This document shows, piece by piece, positions 10,282-20,404 of a stretch of 64,000 nt of DNA (the stretch's first letter is position 1; each line of letters opens with the position of its first letter). The notes beneath the pieces were generated by a model. That model was given only the letters and a program-made list of their open reading frames with translations. It was not told where the DNA came from and made no database searches. The stretch spans positions 1-64,000 of the forward strand of contig CAILCX010000176.1 in the NCBI GenBank assembly GCA_903832775.1. Direction: 5' to 3'. The DNA comes from an uncultured Methylobacter sp. (GTDB lineage: Bacteria; Pseudomonadota; Gammaproteobacteria; Methylococcales; Methylomonadaceae). Made by a program: the position numbers and the translations under genes.

Positions 10282-11745
10282 ATGTCAAATATAAATCAAT
10301 GGATAATTAGCATGATCAATACGTTAAATACTACGCTGTACCGATTTTTATTAATGGCGATTTTATTATGTCTTAGAGCGGAAATAGTATTTGCCGAGGA
10401 AAACAGTGCGGAGGTTTTGATTGTTGGCGCGGGTCTATCAGGCTTAAGTTCCGCCTATTATCTGAAAAAAGCCGGTAAATCTGCAGTCATACTCGAAATG
10501 AGTCCGCATGTCGGCGGACGCATACGCACGGCTACTTATGCTGATAATGCTCACGCTGAAGTGGGCTTGGAAGAGTTTTGGGAAAGTAATCCTGCGCTTC
10601 AGATTATGCGCGACTTGAAAGTTCCAATGGAAACTTCATATACCAGTTTTTCAAGTTTCTATTATCAAGGCAAACTCTACCTATTTCACCATAAAAGTAA
10701 TTTGGATTTTTTAAAGTCAGTCATTACTGTCGATGAATTTAAAGCCTACAAAACATGGGATGAAACTATGGTGGCGCTCTATAAACAGCTGGAAGTGCGG
10801 CCTTTGACTGCCTCACTGTTGGCGCTTAAAGAGATATCTTTTGCTGACTGGATTCATGAAAAAAGTGGCCTGTCAGCCAAGACGCAAGAATTTGTTCGTA
10901 TCGAAACCGAACCGGAATATGGTGTTGCCTGGCAAAAAATCAGTGCCTTGGATGGTATTGCCGAATGGCATTTTTTCTCGGGCGAAGGCCAGTCACCAAA
11001 TCATGTGGTTGGCGGTAATCAACGTGCCGCGCAAACGATTGCCGATTTTATCGGTGCTGATAATATTCGCCTCAATCAGCTGGTTACACATATTAAATCC
11101 ACTGATGCCGGAGTTGAGGTAACAACTAACGACACGGGTAATTTTCAACAGCATGTTTATCGGGCTAATTACGTTATTACTACCATTCCTTTGTTTAAGC
11201 TAGATGATATTCAATTTACTCCGCCGCTAAGTCCGGACAGAAGAGAGGCAATAAAAACACAAGCCGGCGGTTCATATTTTACGGCTCATGTATTGGTAGA
11301 CGTTAAAGCCAGTCATTTTTGGAAGCATAATAACGAAAGTATTCTTCCTGTGCTGACCGATGGTCCTTTGGGCGTGATTTATGAAGGGCAATCTGAGCCC
11401 AATAAAGATGTTCTATTAAATTTACTGATTACGGGGACGTATGCCGATCGTTTTAACAGTCGAGTTAATGGCTTGGATGACGATCAAAAAACGATTATTG
11501 AAGCCTTTGACAAACAATGGCCCGGTTTTGGCCGGTCGGTCAAACAAATGACTTTTTACCGTTATCATCCACGCGCCATTGCTTCTTGGCCTGTCGGTAG
11601 ATCACGATTCGATATCCTTTCTGATTCCTTAAGAGTTCCCCAAGGCCGGATTTACTTTGCTGGTGATTTTACCGAGGATACTCATTCCAATGGGGCGGCT
11701 ACTTCTGCCCTAAGAGCAGTTAAGGATATTCTGCTGAGAAAATAA
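10282..11745 (+). CDS. Flavin-containing amine oxidase / NAD(P)-binding FAD oxidoreductase, exported
   Basis: GAGLSGLSSAYYLKKAGKSAVILE dinucleotide fold, GGRIRTA, C-terminal GRIYFAGDFTEDTHSNGAATSALRA. Confidence 0.85.
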   Translation: MSNINQWIISMINTLNTTLYRFLLMAILLCLRAEIVFAEENSAEVLIVGAGLSGLSSAYYLKKAGKSAVILEMSPHVGGRIRTATYADNAHAEVGLEEFWESNPALQIMRDLKVPMETSYTSFSSFYYQGKLYLFHHKSNLDFLKSVITVDEFKAYKTWDETMVALYKQLEVRPLTASLLALKEISFADWIHEKSGLSAKTQEFVRIETEPEYGVAWQKISALDGIAEWHFFSGEGQSPNHVVGGNQRAAQTIADFIGADNIRLNQLVTHIKSTDAGVEVTTNDTGNFQQHVYRANYVITTIPLFKLDDIQFTPPLSPDRREAIKTQAGGSYFTAHVLVDVKASHFWKHNNESILPVLTDGPLGVIYEGQSEPNKDVLLNLLITGTYADRFNSRVNGLDDDQKTIIEAFDKQWPGFGRSVKQMTFYRYHPRAIASWPVGRSRFDILSDSLRVPQGRIYFAGDFTEDTHSNGAATSALRAVKDILLRK

Positions 11746-11870
11746 CAGGTCAAAGCGTTGTGAAACTGGCTGGCTTTGGATGGCAAGCTCTATCAAAAAA
11801 TGTAACTTAATTAAGGCATATATTAATTCGGCATCAGCCATTTTGCTTAAATAGTTCATGATTTAGTCTT

Positions 11871-12494
11871 TTATAGGCTGTTGTCAGTTAACAGGCGCCA
11901 TTTATTAACTATCATGCAAAACAGTTCGGCGGTTTTTTCAGCGTCATACAGTGCAGCGTGAGCTTTTGCATTATCCCACTCCAAACCTGCCGCCTCGGCA
12001 ATTTTTGATAATACAGTTTGCTGGTAGACCAGTCCGCCCAAAGTTGCAGTATCAAAAGTACTGAACGGGTGAAAAGGGCTACGTTTTATCTGGGTTCGTT
12101 GTATGGCTGCATTCAGAAAGCCAATATCAAAAGCAGGATTGTGGCCAACCAGAATGGCGCGTGTGCAATTATTGCGTTTGACAGCGTCCTTGATTGGTTT
12201 AAAGAGCATGTTCAGCGCCTCTTTTTCTTCGATGGCCATCCGAAAAGGATGATAAGGATCTATGCCGTTAAATTTGAGCGCGGATTCGTCCAGTTCCGAA
12301 TTTTTAAAAGGAACAACATGTGTGGTATAACGTTCGGTAATTACCATATTATTGTTACTGTTAAGTTCAACAATAACCGCTGCAATTTCGAGTAAGGCAT
12401 TTTTTTTAGGATTAAAGCCGGCTGTTTCTATGTCTATAACTACCGGGAGGAAACCTCGGAAACGTTTTTCTAAGGGAATTAAAGATTTATCCAT
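11871..12494 (-). CDS. rnt: Ribonuclease T (DnaQ-like 3'-5' exonuclease)
   Basis: RGFLPVVIDIETAGFNPKKNALLEIAAV, SPFHPFSTFDTATLGGL, AHAALYDAEKTAELFC. Start set at the internal ATG (MDKSLIPLEKRF); ORF track start is 12545. Confidence 0.93.
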   Translation of the reverse strand: MDKSLIPLEKRFRGFLPVVIDIETAGFNPKKNALLEIAAVIVELNSNNNMVITERYTTHVVPFKNSELDESALKFNGIDPYHPFRMAIEEKEALNMLFKPIKDAVKRNNCTRAILVGHNPAFDIGFLNAAIQRTQIKRSPFHPFSTFDTATLGGLVYQQTVLSKIAEAAGLEWDNAKAHAALYDAEKTAELFCMIVNKWRLLTDNSL

Positions 12495-12608
12495 TTTTAA
12501 AGTTGTACCAGGAGGTCTTGAAATGAGCCGCTGGAGATCCAGCAATTATTGATATGTTACGCGAAATTTTACCTTTAATAAAAATAATAGTTTTGTGGAG
12601 AAAATGAA

Positions 12609-13370
12609 ATGAATCATAGAAGATTGATACCTCAATTTGGCTATCTAGTTTTATTGGCCAGTTTGGGCGGTTGTGCAACGACCGGAAAAGATCCCCAAGA
12701 TCCTTTGGAAGGTTGGAATAGAGGAACGCAAACGTTTAACGACAATCTTGATACTTATGCTATGAAGCCTATCGCTGAAGGTTATCGCTGGATAATGCCA
12801 GCGTTTGCTGATCGCGGTGTAACCAATTTTTTCAGTAATATTAAAGATATTGGCGTAACTATTAATGATTTGTTGCAGTTTAAGGTCTCACAAACCGGTC
12901 AGGATGGCGCGCGTTTTCTGGTTAATACAACTGCCGGAGTTGGCGGCCTGGTTGATGTTGCCGAGATGATTGATTTGCCCAAGCATAACGAAGATTTTGA
13001 TCAAACTATGGGTGTTTGGGGAATTCCAACCGGTCCTTATTTGGTGTTGCCGTTTTTTGGACCAAGTTCTCCTCGTGGCGTTGGTGGTTTGATCGGCGAT
13101 GCGGCGATGAATCCAATAAGTTATGTAGACAGCGGTATTATCACCGGTAGTTTGTTTGCGCTGAATGCGTTTGATCGTCGTGCTGATAATTTGGGGACTG
13201 AGAAAATAGCCACTGAAGCGTCAATAGACCGGTATTCATTCTTTAAAAGCGCCTACTTTCAACAGCGCGATTATTTGGTTCATGATGGCAATATGCCAGA
13301 AGGAGCTGATTTATTGGAAAATGAGGATAGTTTAAAGAAGGAAAATTTGGTTCCTGTTAGGCCGTATTAA
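12609..13370 (+). CDS. mlaA: MlaA/VacJ phospholipid-transport lipoprotein
   Basis: Lipobox LGGCA; DPLEGWNRGTQTFNDNLD, GVGGLVDVAEM, GPYLVLPFFGPSSPRG. Confidence 0.95.
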   Translation: MNHRRLIPQFGYLVLLASLGGCATTGKDPQDPLEGWNRGTQTFNDNLDTYAMKPIAEGYRWIMPAFADRGVTNFFSNIKDIGVTINDLLQFKVSQTGQDGARFLVNTTAGVGGLVDVAEMIDLPKHNEDFDQTMGVWGIPTGPYLVLPFFGPSSPRGVGGLIGDAAMNPISYVDSGIITGSLFALNAFDRRADNLGTEKIATEASIDRYSFFKSAYFQQRDYLVHDGNMPEGADLLENEDSLKKENLVPVRPY

Positions 13371-13376
13371 AAAATA

Positions 13377-13449
13377 AGTCGAAGGGGACGAAGGGCGAAA
13401 GGTGTTGCTTTCACTTAGCCCTTTGTCTAAAGTCTTAAGTCTTTAGTCT
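13377..13449. repeat. Inverted array of degenerate heptamers (element B)
   Basis: agtcgaa|ggggacg|aagggcg|aaaggtg ttg ctttcac|ttagccc|tttgtct|aaagtct|taagtct|ttagtct. Confidence 0.75.
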
Positions 13450-14480
13450 AATTTAAGCTTCCATGACAATTCTTCATTTGCCTTAAGTGGCGTAATGCTA
13501 AGGTTATTTTCTCCGTAAGTAGACGGAACTTTCCAGGACGCTTTTTCAAGTGTCACTGTGCCTGAATTTCTGGGCAATCGATAAAAATCTGCACCATGAA
13601 AACTGGCGAAACCTTCCAGTTTATGCAGTGCGTCGCCCTGTTCAAAGGCTTCTGCGTAAAGTTCTAAAGCCGCGTGTGCGCTATAACAACCGGCACAACC
13701 GCAAGCATTTTCTTTTAAATCTGACAAGTGTGGCGCGCTGTCTGTGCCCAAAAAGAATTTTGGATTGCCGCTGCTGGCTGCCTTAACCAGTGCGAGGCGA
13801 TGCGACTCGCGCTTGAGGATCGGCAGGCAGTAATAATGCGGTTTTATGCCACCCGCCAGAATCGCATTACGGTTAAACAGTAAATGCTGGGGAGTAATGG
13901 TTGCGGCAACAGTGTTACCGCAAGCTTTTACAAAATCTACTGCTTCGGTCGTGGTTACATGTTCGACCACAATGCGCAACTCGGGAAAGTTACAGATAAT
14001 GTCATTTAGATATTTGTCGATAAATACCCGTTCGCGGTCAAAAATATCACAAGCCTCGTCGGTTACTTCGCCATGAATCAATAAGGGAATATCGTGTTTT
14101 TCCAGTGCCGCTAATAAGGGATAAATTGATTTGATGTCGGCAACACCGGAATCCGAGTTAGTGGTTGCGCCGGCAGGATAGAGTTTGAAGGCATGAACGT
14201 GTTCAGAGGCGGCGGCCATTTTGATTTCATCTGCGCTAGTCGAACCGGTCAGATACAGCGTCATTAGCGGCATAAAATCCAGCCCAGCAGGAACCGCTTG
14301 CAAGATTTCTTCCCGATATATCAAGGCCTGAGCCACCGAAGTTACTGGCGGCTTGAGGTTGGGCATAATAATCGCGCGGGCAAATTGTTTTGCCGTATGC
14401 GGCATTACCGTTTTTAGAATAGCACCGTTTCTGACATGTAAATGCCAGTCATCTGGCCTTGTGATGGTTATTGTTTTCAT
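13443..14480 (-). CDS. pyrC: Dihydroorotase
   Basis: [38 protein letters not shown] motifs. Confidence 0.97.
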   Translation of the reverse strand: MKTITITRPDDWHLHVRNGAILKTVMPHTAKQFARAIIMPNLKPPVTSVAQALIYREEILQAVPAGLDFMPLMTLYLTGSTSADEIKMAAASEHVHAFKLYPAGATTNSDSGVADIKSIYPLLAALEKHDIPLLIHGEVTDEACDIFDRERVFIDKYLNDIICNFPELRIVVEHVTTTEAVDFVKACGNTVAATITPQHLLFNRNAILAGGIKPHYYCLPILKRESHRLALVKAASSGNPKFFLGTDSAPHLSDLKENACGCAGCYSAHAALELYAEAFEQGDALHKLEGFASFHGADFYRLPRNSGTVTLEKASWKVPSTYGENNLSITPLKANEELSWKLKLD

Positions 14481-14585
14481 TATTCAAGTTAAATTCTGTA
14501 AAATAGGCGGTTATTTTATAGTAAGTGCCATGAAAAATCAGACACAGCACTTATTGTAGCTATTTTTTTGTTATCGGAGTGGTTA

Positions 14586-14843
14586 ATGCCAATATACGAG
14601 TACCAATGTCAATCCTGCGGTCATGAGCACGAAGCGTTACAAAAAATCAGCGCCGAGCCGCTCATTACCTGCCCAGCTTGTAGTAAACCGGAATTAATGA
14701 AAAAGATTTCTGCGGCTGGATTTCGCTTAAAAGGCACCGGCTGGTATGAAACTGATTTCAAGAGCGGCACCAAAAAGAATGTAGCCGGGGAAGCGACAAG
14801 CAAAAGTTCTGCAAAACCAACCAGCGATAGTAAAAGTCAGTAA
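14586..14843 (+). CDS. FmdB-family zinc ribbon protein
   Basis: [21 protein letters not shown]...[33 protein letters not shown]. Start at MPIYEY (ORF track begins 14568). Confidence 0.92.
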   Translation: MPIYEYQCQSCGHEHEALQKISAEPLITCPACSKPELMKKISAAGFRLKGTGWYETDFKSGTKKNVAGEATSKSSAKPTSDSKSQ

Positions 14844-14850
14844 CAAAGCA

Positions 14851-14919
14851 GACGAAAGACGAACGACGAAAGGCGAAAATACCGCTTTCGTTTTTCGTCT
14901 TTCATCTTTTATCTAAAAC
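14851..14919. repeat. Inverted array of degenerate heptamers (element C)
   Basis: gacgaaa|gacgaac|gacgaaa|ggcgaaa ... ctttcgt|ttttcgt|ctttcat|cttttat|ctaaaac. Confidence 0.8.
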
Positions 14920-14941
14920 TTTATATCAACAGGGAAAATTT

Positions 14942-16732
14942 ATGCGTACTCACAAGTGCGGAGAATTAAATACACAACAACTAGGCGAAACAGTTTCAAT
15001 CTGCGGTTGGGTCCATAGACGCAGAGATCATGGCGGCGTTATTTTCATTGATTTACGTGATCGTGCCGGTCTGGTGCAGGTCGTGGTTGATCCTGATGTT
15101 GCCGATACTTTTGCAGTTGCTGAAAGTGTTCGCAGTGAATACGTTTTAAAAATTACCGGTCTGGTTCGTCACCGTCCGGAAGGCACGGTTAACAGTAACA
15201 TGCATTCCGGTGCGATTGAAATACTGGCTAAAGACATAGAAGTGTTGAATGAATCAGAAACCCCACCGTTTCCGGTTGAAAGTGACATCGAAGTTAACGA
15301 AGAATTGCGTTTGCGCTACCGTTATATCGATTTGCGTCGTACCGTGATGCAGGAAAAGATGAAAGTGCGTCGCGATGTGACCCGGGTTTTAAGAAACTTT
15401 TTGGATGACAATGAGTTTTTTGAGATTGAAACGCCGTATCTGACCAAAGCTACACCAGAAGGCGCCCGCGATTACATCGTCCCGAGCCGTACCCACGAAA
15501 ATTCCTTTTTCGCCTTGCCGCAATCCCCGCAATTGTATAAACAAATGCTGATGGTGGCGGGTATGGATCGTTATTATCAGGTAGTACGCTGTTTCCGCGA
15601 CGAAGATTTACGCGCTGACCGTCAACCCGAATTTACCCAGTTGGATATTGAAACGTCTTTCATGAGTGAAGACGAAATCATGATCATTATGGAAGAGATG
15701 ATTCGCCAGCTGTTTGCCAAAGTCATCGACGTTAAACTGGACGATGTTTTTCCGCGCATGACTTATCAGGAATCTGTGTCCCGTTTTGGTGTTGATCGTC
15801 CCGATTTGCGGATTCCAATGGAATTGGTCGATATCGCAGAAGACATGAAAGACGTCGATTTTAAAGTTTTTTCAGCCCCCGCCAATGATCCTAAAGGTCG
15901 AGTCGTGGCGATGCGTGTTCCTAACGCTGGCGATTTAAGCCGTAAAGACATCGATGCGCTCACCAAGTATGTCAGTATTTATGGCGCTCGTGGCTTGGCT
16001 TATATTAAAGTCAACGATTTGTCTGCTGGCATTGAAGGCTTGCAATCGCCGATCGTTAAATTTGCGCCCGATGAAGTCTGGGCTAGCGTCCTGGCTAAAA
16101 CCGGCGCACAAACCGGCGATTTAATTTTCTTCGGCGCGGACAAAGCCAGCATCGTGAATGAAGCGATGGGCGCCTTGCGGGTCAAGTTGGGTCATGATCT
16201 TAATTTGCTGCAAGGCGACTGGAAACCGGTTTGGGTTGTTGATTTCCCCATGTTTGACTGGGATGAGAAAAGTGGCCGTTTCAATGCCATTCATCACCCT
16301 TTCACGGCGCCAAGTTGTTCGGTTGAAGAACTGGTGGCCAATCCGGGAGCAGCCTTGTCACGCGCTTATGATTTGGTCTTGAACGGCACAGAAGTCGGTG
16401 GCGGTTCAATTCGTATCAATCGTACTTCCATGCAACAAACCGTACTCGAGATTTTAGGTATTGGTGAAGATGAAGCCAGAGAGAAATTCGGCTTCCTGCT
16501 CGATGCCCTGAAATTCGGTGCGCCTCCGCACGGTGGTTTGGCGTTCGGTCTTGATCGTTTGGTAATGTTAATGACCCATTCAAGTTCAATTCGCGATGTG
16601 ATAGCGTTCCCTAAAACCCAATCAGCGGCTTGTCCATTGGTTAGCGCGCCTGCGGTAGTAACCGATGAGCAATTGAAAGAATTGGGTATTCGCCTGATTA
16701 AACCGGCAGGGAAAGAAAAAGTTAAGGATTAA
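14942..16732 (+). CDS. aspS: Aspartyl-tRNA synthetase
   Basis: [10 protein letters not shown]..., [52 protein letters not shown]. Confidence 0.98.
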   Translation: MRTHKCGELNTQQLGETVSICGWVHRRRDHGGVIFIDLRDRAGLVQVVVDPDVADTFAVAESVRSEYVLKITGLVRHRPEGTVNSNMHSGAIEILAKDIEVLNESETPPFPVESDIEVNEELRLRYRYIDLRRTVMQEKMKVRRDVTRVLRNFLDDNEFFEIETPYLTKATPEGARDYIVPSRTHENSFFALPQSPQLYKQMLMVAGMDRYYQVVRCFRDEDLRADRQPEFTQLDIETSFMSEDEIMIIMEEMIRQLFAKVIDVKLDDVFPRMTYQESVSRFGVDRPDLRIPMELVDIAEDMKDVDFKVFSAPANDPKGRVVAMRVPNAGDLSRKDIDALTKYVSIYGARGLAYIKVNDLSAGIEGLQSPIVKFAPDEVWASVLAKTGAQTGDLIFFGADKASIVNEAMGALRVKLGHDLNLLQGDWKPVWVVDFPMFDWDEKSGRFNAIHHPFTAPSCSVEELVANPGAALSRAYDLVLNGTEVGGGSIRINRTSMQQTVLEILGIGEDEAREKFGFLLDALKFGAPPHGGLAFGLDRLVMLMTHSSSIRDVIAFPKTQSAACPLVSAPAVVTDEQLKELGIRLIKPAGKEKVKD

Positions 16733-16741
16733 GACAAGTAG

Positions 16742-16764
16742 GGTGCGCATTGCGCACCTTTTTT
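16742..16764 (+). terminator. Rho-independent terminator of aspS
   Basis: ggtgcgc att gcgcacc tttttt. Confidence 0.9.
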
Positions 16765-16866
16765 GAGCTTGGAGTATGTAGTGGTGTGTAGCGCACTCTA
16801 GATTAACTGATCATAAAGATAACCAACTACCGCCAAAAGCAATCTTCGTGGAGGAATACCATTTAA

Positions 16867-17964
16867 ATGACCATAACCACCTTACTCATTCAAGATTACG
16901 CCTTACTCAGTGATGAGGAATGCGATGAGCGTATTATTGCCGCTAAAGCCAAGTTGGGTAAACGCTGCGTGGTGCTTGGCCATCATTATCAGCGTGATGA
17001 AGTGTTTAAACATGCTGATTTTTCCGGGGACTCCTTAAAACTGTCCCGGGATGCTGCGCAATCCGATGCTGAATATATTGTGTTTTGCGGTGTGCATTTT
17101 ATGGCGGAAGTCGCCGATATTTTGTCGCGTCCGGAACAGATTGCGATTTTGCCGGATATGGCGGCCGGGTGTTCGATGGCGGATATGGCCAATCTCATCA
17201 AAGTTCAAAAGAGTTGGGATGAATTGGCGCAAGTGATTGATGTGGAGAATGAAGTTACGCCCATAACGTATATCAACTCTGCGGCCGACCTTAAGGCTTT
17301 TTGCGGTAAGCATGGCGGCATTGTCTGCACTTCATCTAATGCCCAAAAGATTTTGGAATGGAGCTTTGCCCAAAAATCGAAAATTTTGTTTTTTCCTGAC
17401 CAGCATCTGGGACGAAATACCGGTTACCGTATGGGCATTCCTTTGGAAGAAATGGTCACCTGGGACTTCACCCAGTCTATGGGGGGCTTGACTGAAGAGC
17501 AAATTCGCAACGCAAAAATCATACTCTGGAACGGCTATTGTTCAGTGCATCAGGTTTTTAAGCCGGAACAGATTGATAACTTTCTGGAGCGCTACCCTGA
17601 AACCAAGGTTATTTCCCATCCGGAAGCGTCTTTTGAAGTTTGCCAAAAGTCAGAATATATTGGTTCTACCGAGTATATTTTAAAAACGGTTCGTGAAGCT
17701 GAGCCTGACACCCGCTGGCTGGTTGCGACCGAATTAAATCTGGTCAATCGTCTGCATGAAGAATGTAAGGCGCAGGGTAAAAACGTGCATTTTATGTCAC
17801 CGACCTTGTGTATGTGTTCAACGATGTTTCGAACCGATCCTCAGCATTTGGCGTGGATACTGGAAAACCTGGCTGCAGGGCAGGTAGTTAACCAGATATC
17901 AGTACCTGTTGAAGTCGCAAAATTTGCCAAACTGGCCTTGGATAATATGTTGGGAGTAATGTAA
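16867..17964 (+). CDS. nadA: Quinolinate synthase A
   Basis: GHHYQRDEVFKHADFSGDSL, INSAADLKAFCGKHGG, SPTLCMCSTMFRTDPQHL. Confidence 0.97.
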   Translation: MTITTLLIQDYALLSDEECDERIIAAKAKLGKRCVVLGHHYQRDEVFKHADFSGDSLKLSRDAAQSDAEYIVFCGVHFMAEVADILSRPEQIAILPDMAAGCSMADMANLIKVQKSWDELAQVIDVENEVTPITYINSAADLKAFCGKHGGIVCTSSNAQKILEWSFAQKSKILFFPDQHLGRNTGYRMGIPLEEMVTWDFTQSMGGLTEEQIRNAKIILWNGYCSVHQVFKPEQIDNFLERYPETKVISHPEASFEVCQKSEYIGSTEYILKTVREAEPDTRWLVATELNLVNRLHEECKAQGKNVHFMSPTLCMCSTMFRTDPQHLAWILENLAAGQVVNQISVPVEVAKFAKLALDNMLGVM

Positions 17965-18314
17965 TGGAACTGGATATAAGTCGTTTAAAACATTTTTCAA
18001 TGACCTATGTGTTTTTGGAAAACGAAGGTGAAGATATTGCTTGTGAATATGAGCAGATATCCGAGAATCCTGTGCTTTCCGCAGATGGTAATAGTGTTAC
18101 CTTTACCATAAGAAATATTGATCAGGCTGAGGATAGTGAAATTTATTCAGTAACGCTTGTAAAAGAGAGTGCTGATGATTTTTACATAAAGTCTGATTAT
18201 TTCGATGATATCAACGAGGCTTATTATCTTGACCTTGAAATCTCTGATGAGGATGTGAAATTCATCCTTGAAGGAGATGATGAAGTTATGTTTTTATATG
18301 GATTTTATGAATAA
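17964..18314 (+). CDS. Hypothetical acidic protein, start overlaps nadA stop
   Basis: 116 aa, D/E-rich; TAATG overlap with nadA; no recognised family. Confidence 0.65.
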   Translation: MELDISRLKHFSMTYVFLENEGEDIACEYEQISENPVLSADGNSVTFTIRNIDQAEDSEIYSVTLVKESADDFYIKSDYFDDINEAYYLDLEISDEDVKFILEGDDEVMFLYGFYE

Positions 18315-18501
18315 ACTCGATATTAATTTTAAGTGCGGTATATTTTTTTTAAACGTATTTATATAAATTAACAATTTTAATTTTAAGATTAGATATAGCT
18401 TTTGCGGAGATTTTTCTGTAAACAGCATTAGGTTTTAGTAACAATATAAATATCGATAGGGCTTTACTTATAAGCCGTATCTCAACAAAATAAAGGGTTT
18501 T

Positions 18502-19095
18502 ATGGAAGAGTATTTTATCGGGTGGCTCAAGGAATACGGTTATATTATTTTGTTCCTTTGGAGCATCATAGAAGGAGAAATGGGTCTGATCATGAGCGGC
18601 ATCATGTCCCACACTGGAGACATGGAGTATTTTATGTCGATATTTGTTGCGGGTTTAGGTGGTTTTACCGGTGATCAAATATACTTTTATCTTGGACGCT
18701 TCAACAAGAACTTGATTCAACGAAAATTGCACAAGCAAAGACGCAAGTTTGCAATTGCCCATTTACTGTTGAAAAAATATGGTTGGCCCATTATTTTTGT
18801 GCAGCGATACATGTATGGTTTACGCACCGTTATTCCCATGTCGATTGGAATTACTAAATATTCGGCCAGAAAATTTGCTTTTATTAATCTGATCAGTGCC
18901 TGGATATGGGCCACAATTACTATAACGCCAGCTTATATTTATGGCGCTGAAATATTGGTTTTCTTGGCTTATGCAAAACAACACTGGTATTTTGCACTAC
19001 CCATAGCCGGTGGGTTTTTATATGGTGTTTATGCTTATTTTCAAAGACTGGAAAGACATTTTTTAGAAAAGAGAAGTGAGCGATTTTCCAAGTAA
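18502..19095 (+). CDS. DedA/SNARE-associated family membrane protein
   Basis: GGFTGDQIYFYLGRF, F(V)QRYMYGLRTVIPMSIGI motifs; multiple TM segments. Confidence 0.88.
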   Translation: MEEYFIGWLKEYGYIILFLWSIIEGEMGLIMSGIMSHTGDMEYFMSIFVAGLGGFTGDQIYFYLGRFNKNLIQRKLHKQRRKFAIAHLLLKKYGWPIIFVQRYMYGLRTVIPMSIGITKYSARKFAFINLISAWIWATITITPAYIYGAEILVFLAYAKQHWYFALPIAGGFLYGVYAYFQRLERHFLEKRSERFSK

Positions 19096-19127
19096 ACTTG
19101 ATTTGTTACATAATTGCTTTATGAAGG

Positions 19128-19343
19128 TCATTTAAAATAGTTGGCGGTTGTTAAGTAAATATAAGCGGCGGTAAAAATAGCTAATAGCCATTGCGAAGGG
19201 TCACCGTACAAAACGCAAATAACAATGACAGGAATGCCGATTAACCAGGCCCATTTAAGATGATTGCCTTTTTTGATGTAACGTTTTAGTTCCAATTCTT
19301 CTTCATCGGGATTGTTGATGAAATCAGCTTTATTTTTAGTCAT
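19128..19343 (-). CDS. Small membrane protein, hypothetical
   Basis: 71 aa with two hydrophobic segments and charged N-terminus. Confidence 0.5.
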   Translation of the reverse strand: MTKNKADFINNPDEEELELKRYIKKGNHLKWAWLIGIPVIVICVLYGDPSQWLLAIFTAAYIYLTTANYFK

Positions 19344-19398
19344 TTTGTATTACCTCTAAATCACGATAAAAGTTATATTTTTAACTGTAGCATTTTTA

Positions 19399-20364
19399 GT
19401 GAAAAACGTTAAAAAAATTGAGACAAGGATGAAAATAACAGCTCACGCAAAAACGTTGAAATGGCTTAAAACGAATCCGCCCCTGACTGAACTCTGTTTG
19501 CGTTACCCCGAGCAATGGAAAGCTGTACAGCAAGAACTATCTACCATCGTTGAGCGGCGCGTCGCAGAAGAATTGCAAGCCTATTTGACGAGCGCTACCC
19601 AAGTCAAGAAGTTTCCTGACTCCCGAATTCGTAACAAAATGACTGACGCCGAATTATTCGAGATCATCCGCAGTCGAATGGCACAAGAGTCTATTAAAAA
19701 GCTTTGTTTGAGTCTATTGGCCGCCGATGCCGGAGTAACAAAGGGTAAAGTGCGTTTTAATTTGCTAAATGGTTATGTCGCACAAAAACTGCTATTTTCT
19801 GAAGGTCTGGAACGGAAACCGGTTTCTATGTTCTGGTTCCGTCTATTTTGGCCGCTGGTCTGGCAAAAAAAACGGCTCATGCCGTTGGTGCAACCCAAGG
19901 GGATTTATTGTTTTTATTCACAACCGCTAATAAAGGCTTTGAGCAGCATGATTGCTTCAAGAAGTTGCCTTGAGATTGCTGCGGGAGATGGTACTTTGTC
20001 GCGCTTCCTTGAAAATAGTGGAGTTAAGATAACCGCAACCGATAATCATAGCTGGAAAAATGCTGTTAAATATCCTGATCATGTTATAAATCTTGATGCC
20101 CGGGTAGCACTGGCAACTTATAACCCAGCGGTAGTTATCTGTTCCTGGCCGCCAGCCCGGAACGATTTTGAGAGAGATGTGTTCAATACGGCGAGCGTGC
20201 AAATTTATATTGTTATTGGCAGTCGCCATCAGTTTGCCTTTGGGAATTGGCAAGACTACAAGCAACAAGCTGATTTTGATATTGAAGAAGATATAACACT
20301 TGGCGACTTGGTATTGCCCCCTGAATTAGGCGCCGCTGTTTATGTATTTCGCAGAAAGCGGTAA
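19399..20364 (+). CDS. SAM-dependent methyltransferase-like protein
   Basis: LEIAAGDGTLSRFLENSGVKITATDNHSW (motif I/II-like), VVICSWPPARNDFE; N-terminal part unrecognised. Confidence 0.55.
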   Translation: MKNVKKIETRMKITAHAKTLKWLKTNPPLTELCLRYPEQWKAVQQELSTIVERRVAEELQAYLTSATQVKKFPDSRIRNKMTDAELFEIIRSRMAQESIKKLCLSLLAADAGVTKGKVRFNLLNGYVAQKLLFSEGLERKPVSMFWFRLFWPLVWQKKRLMPLVQPKGIYCFYSQPLIKALSSMIASRSCLEIAAGDGTLSRFLENSGVKITATDNHSWKNAVKYPDHVINLDARVALATYNPAVVICSWPPARNDFERDVFNTASVQIYIVIGSRHQFAFGNWQDYKQQADFDIEEDITLGDLVLPPELGAAVYVFRRKR

Positions 20365-20383
20365 AGGTGCTCCTCCTTTACCC
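20360..20383. terminator. Convergent-gene hairpin
   Basis: ggtaaaggtgctcctcctttacc; overlaps stop of upstream gene. Confidence 0.5.
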
Positions 20384-20404
20384 CGAGTTTAATAGCCTAC
20401 TGCA

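Noticed and set aside
12018-12395. 125-aa plus-strand ORF
   Set aside because: Antisense to the well-supported rnt gene.
2818-14919. Heptamer hairpins considered as CRISPR or ordinary rho-independent terminators
   Set aside because: No spacers between repeats, unit only 7 bp and degenerate, arms inverted; stems are long and imperfect rather than compact GC stem plus T-tract.
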